A DNA stretch of 64,000 nt, from contig DAIDKH010000009.1 of assembly GCA_027450145.1 (NCBI GenBank), positions 1-64,000 of the forward strand. Direction: 5' to 3'. Shown in pieces: positions 1 through 8,274 of the stretch. Numbering within the stretch: position 1 is the first letter of the stretch; the number at the start of each line of letters is the position of its first letter. The notes beneath the pieces are model-generated. The model saw nothing but the letters and a program-made list of their open reading frames with translations, ran no database searches and had not been told where the DNA came from. Both the position numbers and the translations under genes were made by a program. This DNA comes from Chthonomonadaceae bacterium (lineage in GTDB: Bacteria > Armatimonadota > Chthonomonadetes > Chthonomonadales > Chthonomonadaceae).

Positions 1-77
1 ATTGCGGCGTCATCGTCCACAGTCCATGCGTAAACTACGACGCCGCGTTCTTGCAGGGCATCTACCCGGCTGGCGCT
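1..77 (-). repeat. 77-bp direct repeat, copy 1 (glycerophosphodiesterase gene fragment)
   Basis: This stretch is identical base for base to 3290-3366, which lies inside the intact glycerophosphodiesterase gene. Identity ends abruptly at 77/78. It starts at the window edge, so the true repeat may extend to the left. On the minus strand the fragment encodes the C-terminal WTVDDDAA region of the enzyme. It is directly downstream of the 256-residue gene, whose TAG stop (76-78) straddles the junction. This is what the junction of a tandem duplication of 78-3366 (unit 3289 bp) would look like; an assembly join is the alternative. Confidence 0.9.
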
Positions 78-846
78 ATTTTGCCGGTGTACCGGTCTGC
101 TCGGCTGCCTTCTGCACAGGTTTGTGCTGTACGTCGTACTGGTACTTCGCAGTGGCCATGTAGCTTTGATAGATGTACTCCGGCATATGCGGAAATTTGC
201 CTCTCACTGCTGTAAACAACCTCATCTGCAACTGAGGATGCTTACGTATTTGTTGCAATGCTATTGCGTAGTTCCCTTCGATCAGCACGTTCTGTGGCAA
301 TAACCGATATGCTGTTGCAGCATACTTGCAGGCAAGCCTGGCCTTGTCCATGTTTGGTTGGCTCGGAACATATTCATTCTGGAGCTCAGTACAGGCAGCC
401 AGGTAGGTCATAGCAGCAACACCCCGGTCCGTTTGAAGTTCAACAAACGGCTTTATGTGCTTTTCATCGCCATTATATAGGTCGTCGTCCGCATTAAACA
501 GGTGCCGTGCAAGGTCATACTTCCCCAAATTCACAGCTGCCATGCAGAGTGCTATGTTATCGCCACCGTAAGGGTTTTCCGGTGTCACTAAAGGCAAAAG
601 GTAGTGCAGCGCCTCCCGGTAATGCCCAGTTGCAGTTGAGTATTCCCCCATTTCGATATGAATACTCTGCGTCTCCCACAATCTATATTTATGCAGGTCT
701 TGCATAGTGTCGTAATGAACCTGATCCGCCATCGATGTGATCGTGCGAACGCCGTTCCGCGTTGAGGTTAAGGGCGCCAGGTCTGGATCTTCGCTATGGA
801 CCTGGTTAAGCATTTTCTGGTAGTCACTAGTATTTAGGTTCTTCAA
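76..846 (-). CDS. Hypothetical TPR-like protein, possibly truncated at its C-terminus
   Basis: A 256-residue protein without a signal peptide, not assigned to a known family. Residues about 60-210 read like degenerate tetratricopeptide helices (for example GEYSTATGHYREALHYLLPL and later LACKYAATAYRLLPQNVLIE), suggesting a helical-repeat scaffold; this is inference from pattern only. The start overlaps the stop of the upstream 93-residue gene by 4 bases (ATGA), so the two are probably translationally coupled. The TAG stop is formed across the boundary of the 77-bp repeat: only its T lies outside the repeat. The natural C-terminus may therefore be longer, with this copy cut by a rearrangement. 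Confidence 0.7.
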   Translation of the reverse strand: MKNLNTSDYQKMLNQVHSEDPDLAPLTSTRNGVRTITSMADQVHYDTMQDLHKYRLWETQSIHIEMGEYSTATGHYREALHYLLPLVTPENPYGGDNIALCMAAVNLGKYDLARHLFNADDDLYNGDEKHIKPFVELQTDRGVAAMTYLAACTELQNEYVPSQPNMDKARLACKYAATAYRLLPQNVLIEGNYAIALQQIRKHPQLQMRLFTAVRGKFPHMPEYIYQSYMATAKYQYDVQHKPVQKAAEQTGTPAK

Positions 847-1124
847 TTTACGAATAGCGCGGCGGTACCTATGAATACGGAAGCGTAGTCACCGCCCTTC
901 TTTTCGGCTTGTGCTTCCGCCAGAATAGGGTTGATCTTGCCTTCAATATCTCGAGAAACCTCATTTAGTACAATGGTATACTGCACGCTCCAGCGCGTAT
1001 AGGCATTCGCGTGAGGTCCCATTGAGTTTTGTTCTACGGCCTGTCCATTCGCAATACCGCTCCATCCACAGGCAGTAGAAAAGGCGAGTGCGGCAACAAC
1101 CTTGTGTAAAAATATCCTTTTCAA
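843..1124 (-). CDS. Small secreted protein of unknown function
   Basis: A 93-residue protein beginning MKRIFLHKVVAALAFSTACG, a standard Sec signal peptide with likely cleavage after ANG near residue 27. The mature part is about 65 residues and amphipathic, and ends in a hydrophobic stretch (YASVFIGTAALFVN). No family is recognised. A purine-rich AGGAGGAGC-like ribosome site precedes the ATG. It lies between the large secreted protein gene upstream and the TPR-like gene downstream, with a 4-base overlap to the latter, so the three probably form one secretion-related transcription unit. Confidence 0.65.
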   Translation of the reverse strand: MKRIFLHKVVAALAFSTACGWSGIANGQAVEQNSMGPHANAYTRWSVQYTIVLNEVSRDIEGKINPILAEAQAEKKGGDYASVFIGTAALFVN

Positions 1125-1164
1125 GATTTGCTCCTCCTAATGTAGACTGCCCTCAATGGCACTA

Positions 1165-2871
1165 TTACCAGCCCGTCTGGTTATTCATCCAGGCAAATGT
1201 CCATGTGGGAAATGCGGGGTACGTGGTGCCTGGTGAAATCGACTCAGATGAATTTGAGTCAAGATACCAGCCCGAGCCAGAGACATAAGTAGCCGTGGCG
1301 TTCCAAGTCCAGGTGAGGTAGTTAAGTGGTACCCAACAGGAATTACCCCCGGTTGATGCGCCCGGCGGTCGGTAAAGCATGTAATCGTAGAAACTATCTG
1401 TGTCGCTCTCAGCAACGGCTCCGCCAGGGGGATTCATGAACGGTGCGTCCCAGTTATCCCCCTGACTTCCATCCGGTATCCAGTAGTGTTGGTACGGCAT
1501 GAAGTTATCAAGTCCCTGCATTCCATTGTTCCGGATTGCAACTGTATTGCCGTTGACCGTCGCCGTGCGGTTTGGCGTCCACAATTGAACTAAGCCCCAT
1601 TCGCCAATATCGCCATTGGAAGTCACGAATGCAGCGGGTGTGGTCACTGTGCCATAGAAATCAATGTGGTTGAGCCCTAGTGTGCCACTCACCCGGTCAA
1701 GATCAATATCCTGTCCTTGGTTATTTGCGGTAAAAGACCCGGTTAAGGATTTAAATGCAGGCTGTTGGACTGAGAATTGAAAGCTTTGGAACGAAGTTCC
1801 CGGAAAGCCTGCCGCAGGCAACGCGCCTGAAGGCACAGCAAGGTCACACGAGCAAGTCAATTTGATTGGTTTTGAAAGATTCGGCTTCTTGAAGTAGCAT
1901 TGAAATCCTGACTGGGTAAGATCCGCCTGCTGTAAAGGCTCATACGTTGCCGTTTCGGGTACTTCCGCGTTGCCCATTCCCGTGTTTACAACATAGTTGC
2001 TCAGAACCCAGTTTTTAAATGGACTACCGGCAGCAGGTATCGCCCACTTGTAATTTGGCATTGGCGCAACGGATAGACCACCTGTTACGAGTGAACCGCC
2101 GCACGATTGGCCTATAAGGTATTGGCGGGTCGCCTGCCCGCCAATACCGCCGTTAAGGCTAATGTACAACGGATTTGCTGCGGCAGTGTAACTAACACCG
2201 CCTCCCACAATCACATCGGGGCCCGTATCACTTGCGTTCCTGGCCACCGTGATATTCAAGCTCGGCGAGCACGTTACGCTAAACGAATTACCGGGGTTCT
2301 GTTTTATCTCATACAACGCCCCCAACCCCGGGCCGGAACCTCCGGAGTGAACGTCACCAGTAGCTGGCCCTACCTGAGGGAACCCGAGCCCACAGTCAGC
2401 ACTTTCACCTGTAATCTCGCTAGCGTTATACGAGTAGGGGCTGGCCCATGCAAAGCAGGTCTGCTCAATAACAACCGCTGGAGGGGGTATGTCGCCGGGG
2501 ACAGATGGATCTGGAACAAACGTAAATGTCGCGGTAATCTGGCCGCCTAGAACCAGGCTGCCAGAAGTATGTGGGCTAGTGCAATCGCAAGAGCCGCCGC
2601 CGCCATAGGAGCTTGTGCCGCCGCCAGAGTAGTTCACCGTTGTTGCCTTACCGTTCTCTGTGGTAACTACCGTGCCACCGGTATAGGTTACGACGTAATG
2701 ACCAGCTCGTGCCCTGCTAGCTGAGGCAGCCATTAGAACTACAGACGCGGTAAACCAGACACACATCTTGCAGTAGTGCACGAATTTATTACTATAAACC
2801 GGGGGGGGGGCAGCATCTACAAAGGAAATGATGCCAATGCCAGAATTCCACATGGGTACTGTACGGTTCAT
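1165..2871 (-). CDS. Large secreted protein of unknown function with a C10 tract before its signal peptide
   Basis: About 568 residues. I chose the ATG at 2871 (MNRTVPMW) because AGGAAAGG lies 9 bases upstream; a TTG at 2895 opens the frame without such a site. Residues 19-24 are encoded across a run of ten C, just before a hydrophobic signal segment (MCVWFTASVVLMAASASRAR, about 36-55). The mature chain is rich in G, S, T, N and aromatic residues, typical of extracellular beta-rich proteins. It has a glycine/serine-rich YSGGGTSSYGGGGSCDC stretch and about ten cysteines. No known domain is recognised. The slippery tract close to the start means translation of the whole protein could switch on or off by slippage (inference). 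It is the first gene of the secreted cluster ending at the 77-bp repeat. Confidence 0.7.
   Translation of the reverse strand: MNRTVPMWNSGIGIISFVDAAPPPVYSNKFVHYCKMCVWFTASVVLMAASASRARAGHYVVTYTGGTVVTTENGKATTVNYSGGGTSSYGGGGSCDCTSPHTSGSLVLGGQITATFTFVPDPSVPGDIPPPAVVIEQTCFAWASPYSYNASEITGESADCGLGFPQVGPATGDVHSGGSGPGLGALYEIKQNPGNSFSVTCSPSLNITVARNASDTGPDVIVGGGVSYTAAANPLYISLNGGIGGQATRQYLIGQSCGGSLVTGGLSVAPMPNYKWAIPAAGSPFKNWVLSNYVVNTGMGNAEVPETATYEPLQQADLTQSGFQCYFKKPNLSKPIKLTCSCDLAVPSGALPAAGFPGTSFQSFQFSVQQPAFKSLTGSFTANNQGQDIDLDRVSGTLGLNHIDFYGTVTTPAAFVTSNGDIGEWGLVQLWTPNRTATVNGNTVAIRNNGMQGLDNFMPYQHYWIPDGSQGDNWDAPFMNPPGGAVAESDTDSFYDYMLYRPPGASTGGNSCWVPLNYLTWTWNATATYVSGSGWYLDSNSSESISPGTTYPAFPTWTFAWMNNQTGW
2801..2810. 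repeat. Homopolymer tract (G10 on +, C10 in coding sense)
   Basis: Ten consecutive G on the given strand, read as C10 in the secreted-protein gene (codons Ala-Pro-Pro-Pro). It is between the chosen ATG and the signal peptide. Tracts of this length are slippage-prone in many bacteria, and a gain or loss of one base would shift the frame of the whole mature protein. Confidence 0.9.
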
Positions 2872-2895
2872 ACACGCATTCCTTTCCTGTTTCAA

Positions 2896-3201
2896 CTCAG
2901 ATCACAATCATTTGCACCTCTAGGTGCACGAATATGAATGCAATTTGCATAAATTATTCAACATATGCAAGAGCATATTAACATGGGATGTGTTGAATGT
3001 CAAGCGATTAAGTTACTTAAGCAAGGGAATTATTTACAAACGCCCCCAAAATTGTTCAACTCGTGCTAATATGACGCACAATTTCGCAAAATTATTACCG
3101 GTACTTGCTTAAATTAATTTGCAGTAATTGGAGCGCGCCCGGACGAAGGCATAAGTGCGTACAATGGGGCGCCAGGTGGAGCTGATGACAGTGGCCGCCG
3201 G
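2896..3201. other. AT-rich intergenic region upstream of the secreted-protein cluster
   Basis: About 300 bases with no convincing gene. It is markedly richer in A and T than its flanks, which fits a promoter region for the minus-strand secreted cluster. I see no clear operator, RNA gene or terminator. The short plus-strand open frame inside it has no coding character. Confidence 0.5.
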
Positions 3202-3936
3202 TTAACGAGGCTGCAGGTGCAGGTGTGATACCAGGCGGTCTACACGGTTACTGATAATGCCGTTAACACCTATTTCAATCATATGCTTGATTGCGGCGTC
3301 ATCGTCCACAGTCCATGCGTAAACTACGACGCCGCGTTCTTGCAGGGCATCTACCCGGCTGGCGCTTAAGAGGTGAAACTGCCATGTTACCGCATCGGTG
3401 TCCAAAGACTCTAAGAGGCGATCAAAACCATCGCCTGCAAGTTCGTTGGCCCGTTCACGCCCCAGCGATAGCGAAATTGGCAGATGCGGGTCCACCTGGC
3501 GCAGAATTTTACGGGAATATGGGCTTGCACCGGGCACAAGCTTTTGGCCGGGCGGCAACGCAGAGAGAATCTCTGCTGTCTTCGTCTCGGCACCATCGCC
3601 CTCTACCTTAAAATCTGCCATGACGGCACAACCGCACGAAGCCCAGTCAACAAGCTGTTGCAGGGTGGGTACTCCCTGTCCCGCGCCAAGATCCAGTGAT
3701 GCCAGGTGAGCCGACGTACACGCAGGAATGGAGTGTCTATCGCCATCACGATCGATCACATAGTCGTCGTGCGCCAGCACAGGTACTCCGTCTAATGCAA
3801 TCCGAACGTCACACTCCACCATCGCACAACCAGCCTGCCACGCTGACTGAAACCCCGCCAGAGTATTGGCGGGGAACAAAGCCGGCCATCCCCGGTGACC
3901 TACTGATACGGGCAAATGTGCGGCCAGATTATTCAT
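3202..3936 (-). CDS. Glycerophosphodiester phosphodiesterase
   Basis: Hydrolyses glycerophosphodiesters released from phospholipids to glycerol-3-phosphate and an alcohol. The 244 residues match the usual length of cytoplasmic UgpQ-type enzymes and there is no signal peptide. Visible family motifs: the HRG signature (His14-Arg15), the Asn24-Thr pair, the metal-binding ECDV (Glu41, Asp43), and the second catalytic His56 in LAHDD. The C-terminal half has the YAWTVDDDA and GVNGIISNRVDRL motifs near the barrel end. Its ATG overlaps the stop of the upstream DUF2227-like gene by 4 bases. A 77-base internal segment (3290-3366) is repeated exactly at the left edge of the window. Confidence 0.92.
   Translation of the reverse strand: MNNLAAHLPVSVGHRGWPALFPANTLAGFQSAWQAGCAMVECDVRIALDGVPVLAHDDYVIDRDGDRHSIPACTSAHLASLDLGAGQGVPTLQQLVDWASCGCAVMADFKVEGDGAETKTAEILSALPPGQKLVPGASPYSRKILRQVDPHLPISLSLGRERANELAGDGFDRLLESLDTDAVTWQFHLLSASRVDALQERGVVVYAWTVDDDAAIKHMIEIGVNGIISNRVDRLVSHLHLQPR
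3290..3366 (-). repeat. 77-bp direct repeat, copy 2 (inside the glycerophosphodiesterase gene)
   Basis: Identical to window positions 1-77 (offset 3289). The intact gene continues on both sides here, so this is the parental copy and the left-edge copy is the derived junction. Confidence 0.9.
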
Positions 3937-4478
3937 GTTGTAGAACGCCGCCTTCTTTGCCTACCCCTACTAGGTTTCACTGCGGAACCCACTAGATCGG
4001 TAAGAGTGTGCAGTGCACCAGCGGTCATAAAGCCTGCAAAACCCGCCAATGCACTAATGGAATGATCCCGCACTGCCGCGGCTGTATGCCGCCAAAGACC
4101 TGCTGTAACGGTGCCTGGTCCAAAGTGCTGACCGAGAAGATCGATACCCCAAACAGCCACGACGACGGCTACAGAGATGGCCGCTACTAGGTAAAGGGCG
4201 CGTATTAGGCCGCCGGATATCATCCCGTGAGATATCCAGCTGCGATGCGGTACCAATACCCTGTACGGCCACCATATTACACGCAATGGACCCCAGGCCC
4301 GGTATTCACGGGAGTTGGTATCTAGATCACCGGCACAAGCATACCCGGCAAATAGAAATGTACCGGTGAACCACAGGGCAGCGGCCACATGTTCATGTGG
4401 TTGAATATGCCAGTAGACGCCGTTAACGAAAGAGACTGCGGCGACGGTAACGGCGTCGTGTACGGGTGCTCCTGGCAT
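3933..4478 (-). CDS. DUF2227-like membrane metal-binding protein
   Basis: A 181-residue protein resembling the DUF2227 family (predicted metal-binding membrane proteins common in cyanobacteria). It keeps the N-terminal PxHD-type motif (APVHDAVT), an acidic GDLDTNSREYRAWGPLR block around residue 50, and the PHRSWISHG motif around residue 77. Three to four hydrophobic helices follow. The conserved His and Asp residues are the presumed metal ligands (family inference; catalytic role unknown). It sits 5 bases downstream of htrA and overlaps the glycerophosphodiesterase gene by 4 bases, so it is inside an operon. Confidence 0.75.
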   Translation of the reverse strand: MPGAPVHDAVTVAAVSFVNGVYWHIQPHEHVAAALWFTGTFLFAGYACAGDLDTNSREYRAWGPLRVIWWPYRVLVPHRSWISHGMISGGLIRALYLVAAISVAVVVAVWGIDLLGQHFGPGTVTAGLWRHTAAAVRDHSISALAGFAGFMTAGALHTLTDLVGSAVKPSRGRQRRRRSTT

Positions 4479-4483
4479 GTTGA

Positions 4484-5623
4484 TTAGGGCTTTTCAGCCG
4501 TGGTAAGCGTCACGTCGGCGTACTGATCACCGCGGTGAATCCGCAGTGTGATTCTCTCGCCCACCTTTAAGGCGTCCTCTATTTGGTTGAAACTGGCCTG
4601 ATCCGTGACGTGCTTACCGTTGATTCGGGTAATAACATCGCCAGGTTGTATCTGTGCAACGGCAGCGGGACTATTGCGATAGATGCCGGTAACAACCGCG
4701 CCCTGGATATTGGGCAGCCCATACTGCGCCGCCAGGTCGGATGAATTGCTAACTACCGCAACGCCAATCCACGGCCGAATGATCTTGCCGTATTTCTTGA
4801 GCTCCTGGGCAACACTCAACGCCGTATCAATGGGAATTGCAAACCCAATACCCTCCGCGCGCTGTTGCACGAGAGTATTAATGCCAATTACCTGTCCTTG
4901 AAGGTTCACGAGCGGCCCGCCAGAATTACCGGGATTTATGGGTGCGTCGTGTTGAATTAGATGTGGATATATGCGGCCATTGGGCATGGCAATGGCACGA
5001 TCTAAAGCGCCTATAACACCGTTGGTTACTGTAAAGTGGAGGTTGTACGGGTTACCAATTGCCACACACATTTGACCAGGTACCAGCCCCTTGCTGGTTC
5101 CCAAGTGCGCCACCGGAAGATTACTACCGTTCACCTTGATGAGCGCCACATCGTTCGTGTAGTCACCACCTACAAGATGCCCCCGTAGTTTCTGCCCCGT
5201 TGTAAGGGTAACAGTAATAACCTGTTTGCTGTCGTTAATACGGTGAACGACATGTTCATTTGTCAGAATGTATCCGTCCGAAGTGATAATCACCCCGGAA
5301 CCACTGCTGGTTTGATCGCCGTACTGCGGTGCAACCCCCATCATGTCGTCGAATATACTGCCGGGCATTCGCACTCGCTGTGTCGCATCTATGTTCACTA
5401 CTGACTTGTAAGCGATTTGCGCCGCGTGAGCGTAGATTTCGTCGGGAGACAGTGGTGCTGGAGGTGCTTGATGAACGTTAAGGCCCACTGTTTCTGCCCT
5501 GCTGCCGGGTAAGCTCCACGTGATATGCAGGTAGGGTAATACCAATCCGCCCAGTATAAACGCACCAATTAGAAACAGTACGCCTCGTAGATTCGATCGG
5601 TCATTTCTGGATGAATGATTCAT
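4484..5623 (-). CDS. htrA: HtrA/DegP-type serine protease with one PDZ domain
   Basis: Membrane-anchored periplasmic or surface protease for misfolded proteins. Of 379 residues, 14-36 form a single N-terminal membrane segment. The trypsin-like domain follows with the triad His124 (TNEHVVH), Asp158 (TNDVAL) and Ser234 (NPGNSGGPL). A single PDZ domain lies at about 275-370 (GVAVVSNSSD..., GDVITRING). One PDZ plus a membrane anchor is the DegS/HtrA layout rather than two-PDZ DegP. A GAGG ribosome site precedes the ATG. It starts 14 bases after the glucan phosphorylase stop, so it is likely co-transcribed with it, although the functions are unrelated. Confidence 0.93.
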   Translation of the reverse strand: MNHSSRNDRSNLRGVLFLIGAFILGGLVLPYLHITWSLPGSRAETVGLNVHQAPPAPLSPDEIYAHAAQIAYKSVVNIDATQRVRMPGSIFDDMMGVAPQYGDQTSSGSGVIITSDGYILTNEHVVHRINDSKQVITVTLTTGQKLRGHLVGGDYTNDVALIKVNGSNLPVAHLGTSKGLVPGQMCVAIGNPYNLHFTVTNGVIGALDRAIAMPNGRIYPHLIQHDAPINPGNSGGPLVNLQGQVIGINTLVQQRAEGIGFAIPIDTALSVAQELKKYGKIIRPWIGVAVVSNSSDLAAQYGLPNIQGAVVTGIYRNSPAAVAQIQPGDVITRINGKHVTDQASFNQIEDALKVGERITLRIHRGDQYADVTLTTAEKP

Positions 5624-5637
5624 GATGCTACCTCAGC

Positions 5638-8205
5638 TTATTCCCAAGCAATAAGCGCCAATTCCTGGGGCAGTTCTGCGTCCGGGTGCTGGGGAACAAC
5701 TCGTACTGAAAAGCCCTGTAGTCCTGTATTCTGGCACGGTACTGTACCCTCGAACGTGTGTATGCCGTCCACCGCGGGGCCAGTGCATTCCAGGCTCGTG
5801 ATGCTGCCGTTCATCACCTGGCGAGAGCTGTCGAGAGGCCCATGGTATGCTTGAACAAATACATCGTGTGGTGTGAGGCCAGCCAGATTGAGTTTGGCGG
5901 TTACCTGTACATTGGCGCCCACTGTAACAGCGCTGCCTTCCGCTAACTGGCTTTTTACTTCCACCACCTTTACCTGTGGCCAGTTTTTTCGTATCTCTTC
6001 TTTCCAGTCAACTAATTGGCTCGCGCGCTGCAGACCATTTTCGCTCAATCTGTCGTACCTCTCAATACCCGGTACGTAAAATGTCGAGGCATACTCTCCC
6101 ACCATGCGATGCGTGTTGAACACTGGGCACAGATGTCGCATAGAGCTCTTCATGCGCGCAATCCATCCGTTTGGCAGGCCGTTGATAGCCCTGTCATAAA
6201 ACAGGGGTGCAATTTCCTTTTCCAGGAGATCAAAAAGTGCATTGGCTTCAATGGCGTCCTGGTCCTGCGGGCTGTCATACTCTTCACCGCTGCCAATTGC
6301 CCACCCAACCGAAGGCGTATAGGCCTCATCCCACCAGCCATCCAGAATAGAGCAGTTAATTCCGCCGTTGGCGAGCACCTTCATGCCGCTTGTTCCGCTG
6401 GCTTCCATAGGTCGCCGCGGGGTATTCATCCACACGTCCACACCTTGCACCATAAACCTCGCCACAGCCAGGTCGTAGTCCTCCAGGAAGACTATGCGGT
6501 TACGTGCCTCTGGCCGGTGCGCGAATTGCACCACCTGCCGTATGAGTTCCTTGCCGCCATCGTCATGTGGATGGCTCTTTCCCGCCATGATGATTTGTAT
6601 AGGTCGATTGGGGTCGTTCAGCAGTCGAAGCAGCCTGTCCTGATCAGACAAGAGCAGTGTTGCACGCTTGTAAGTAGCAAAGCGGCGGGCAAAACCAATA
6701 GTGAGGATGTCCGGGTTCAGTACTTCCTTGGTTCGTCTCAGTTCCGAGTCGCTGTGGTGGAAGTGCCTGTACTGCTGGTAGAGCCTGGCACGAGCGAAAT
6801 GAACGAGTCTGTCGCGGCGGAACTGCTTTACTCGCCACAATTCCTCTGCAGGAATATCATCGACGCGGCTCCATACCTCGGGATCACTCACGTCCTGCGA
6901 CCAGCGCCCACCTAAATAGCGATCCAGCAGGTCAGCCATCTCTCGCGATACAAACGAACGGGCATGTATTCCGTTGGTTACATGTGAAACCGGTACCTCG
7001 TCCTCTGGCAGGTCACGGTAGCCGGCCTGCACCATCCTGCGGGTAACTTCACCGTGCAGCTTGCTTACGGCGTTCACATGGTGAGAAGTTCTCAGCGCTA
7101 GCACAGCCATGTTGAAGTTTTCACCGCGGTCCTCACGGTTTACCCGCCCCATCTCCAAAAACTCATCGAATGTGATACCAAGCTGGCTGACATAGTCGCT
7201 AAAGTAAGGAGCAAGCAGGCCAGGAGTGAATACATCAAACCCTGCCGGTACAGGAGTGTGAGTGGTAAAAAGGTTGCCGGCCGCACCGGCTTCTCGGGCG
7301 ACCGCGAAAGCGCAGCTATGTTCCTGCATGAGGCGTCGGGCGCGTTCCAGTGCCTGGAAGGCGGAGTGCCCTTCGTTCATGTGACACAACCGGGGCGAGA
7401 TACCCATGGCTTGAAGAGCCCGTTGCCCACCAATTCCTAAAATAATCTCTTGCTTAAGCCGCATCTCACTATCGCCGCCGTATAACTGATCGGTGATGTT
7501 CTGGTCTTCCGGTCGGTTGACCGAAAGATTTGTATCCAGTAAATAGAGCGGTACCCTGCCAACAACCACTTTCCACACCTGAATAGTTACGGATCTACCG
7601 GGAAACTGTACCTCGACACGCACCTGCTGGCCCTGATCATCCATCACGGGTTGAAGCGGCATGTTATAAAAGTCGTTTACAGGATAACGTTCTTGCTGCC
7701 AACCATCCACATTTAAGAGTTGCCGAAAATATCCCTGTTGGTATAGCAGCCCCACACCTACCAGCGGTAACCCCAGGTCACTAGACGATTTCATATGGTC
7801 ACCGGCTAGAACTCCCAGACCACCGGAGTAAATTGGCAGGCATTCCGTTATGCCAAATTCCATGCAGAAGTAGGCGATACACGTAGTGAGGGGGGCATGG
7901 TGATGGTTTCTGCGGTACCAGGTATTCGTCGACCGCACGTACGTTTCAAGGCCATGAAATGCACCTTCCACCATAGAGAGGTAGTTGTCGTCATTGGCCG
8001 CATCACGTAGTCGATCCTGTGCTACTGTGCCGAGCATAAGGACCGGGTTATGGCCGCTTGCCTCCCATGCTGAGCGATCCAAGCGCCGAAACAGCTCCAA
8101 TGTTTCCAGGTTCCACGACCATTGCAGATTGTAGGCTAGGGCGCGCAAATGCCGCAGCGGCTCTGGCAACGATGGAACGACTTGAAAAGTGTGAACGGTA
8201 GGCAT
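5638..8205 (-). CDS. glgP: Alpha-glucan phosphorylase (GT35, short thermophile-type)
   Basis: Pyridoxal-phosphate enzyme that releases glucose-1-phosphate from glycogen or maltodextrin. The 855 residues fit the alpha-glucan phosphorylase subfamily that begins with a DUF3417-like N-terminus (LRHLRALAYNLQWSWN). Seen motifs: YFCMEFGITECLPIYSGGLG near 112-131, NEGHSAF in the middle, and the cofactor-lysine motif EASGTSGMK with Lys609. An AGGAG site lies just upstream of the ATG. With the branching enzyme at 31-33 kb it indicates a glycogen cycle, although the two genes are 23 kb apart. The gene is the first of a tight set with htrA, the DUF2227-like gene and the glycerophosphodiesterase gene. Confidence 0.95.
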   Translation of the reverse strand: MPTVHTFQVVPSLPEPLRHLRALAYNLQWSWNLETLELFRRLDRSAWEASGHNPVLMLGTVAQDRLRDAANDDNYLSMVEGAFHGLETYVRSTNTWYRRNHHHAPLTTCIAYFCMEFGITECLPIYSGGLGVLAGDHMKSSSDLGLPLVGVGLLYQQGYFRQLLNVDGWQQERYPVNDFYNMPLQPVMDDQGQQVRVEVQFPGRSVTIQVWKVVVGRVPLYLLDTNLSVNRPEDQNITDQLYGGDSEMRLKQEIILGIGGQRALQAMGISPRLCHMNEGHSAFQALERARRLMQEHSCAFAVAREAGAAGNLFTTHTPVPAGFDVFTPGLLAPYFSDYVSQLGITFDEFLEMGRVNREDRGENFNMAVLALRTSHHVNAVSKLHGEVTRRMVQAGYRDLPEDEVPVSHVTNGIHARSFVSREMADLLDRYLGGRWSQDVSDPEVWSRVDDIPAEELWRVKQFRRDRLVHFARARLYQQYRHFHHSDSELRRTKEVLNPDILTIGFARRFATYKRATLLLSDQDRLLRLLNDPNRPIQIIMAGKSHPHDDGGKELIRQVVQFAHRPEARNRIVFLEDYDLAVARFMVQGVDVWMNTPRRPMEASGTSGMKVLANGGINCSILDGWWDEAYTPSVGWAIGSGEEYDSPQDQDAIEANALFDLLEKEIAPLFYDRAINGLPNGWIARMKSSMRHLCPVFNTHRMVGEYASTFYVPGIERYDRLSENGLQRASQLVDWKEEIRKNWPQVKVVEVKSQLAEGSAVTVGANVQVTAKLNLAGLTPHDVFVQAYHGPLDSSRQVMNGSITSLECTGPAVDGIHTFEGTVPCQNTGLQGFSVRVVPQHPDAELPQELALIAWE

Positions 8206-8274
8206 ACAATGGATCTCCTAATGCGGGGCCCTCGGCGGCACAAACGATAGTTACACAAACTCTGTAGCGTTATA

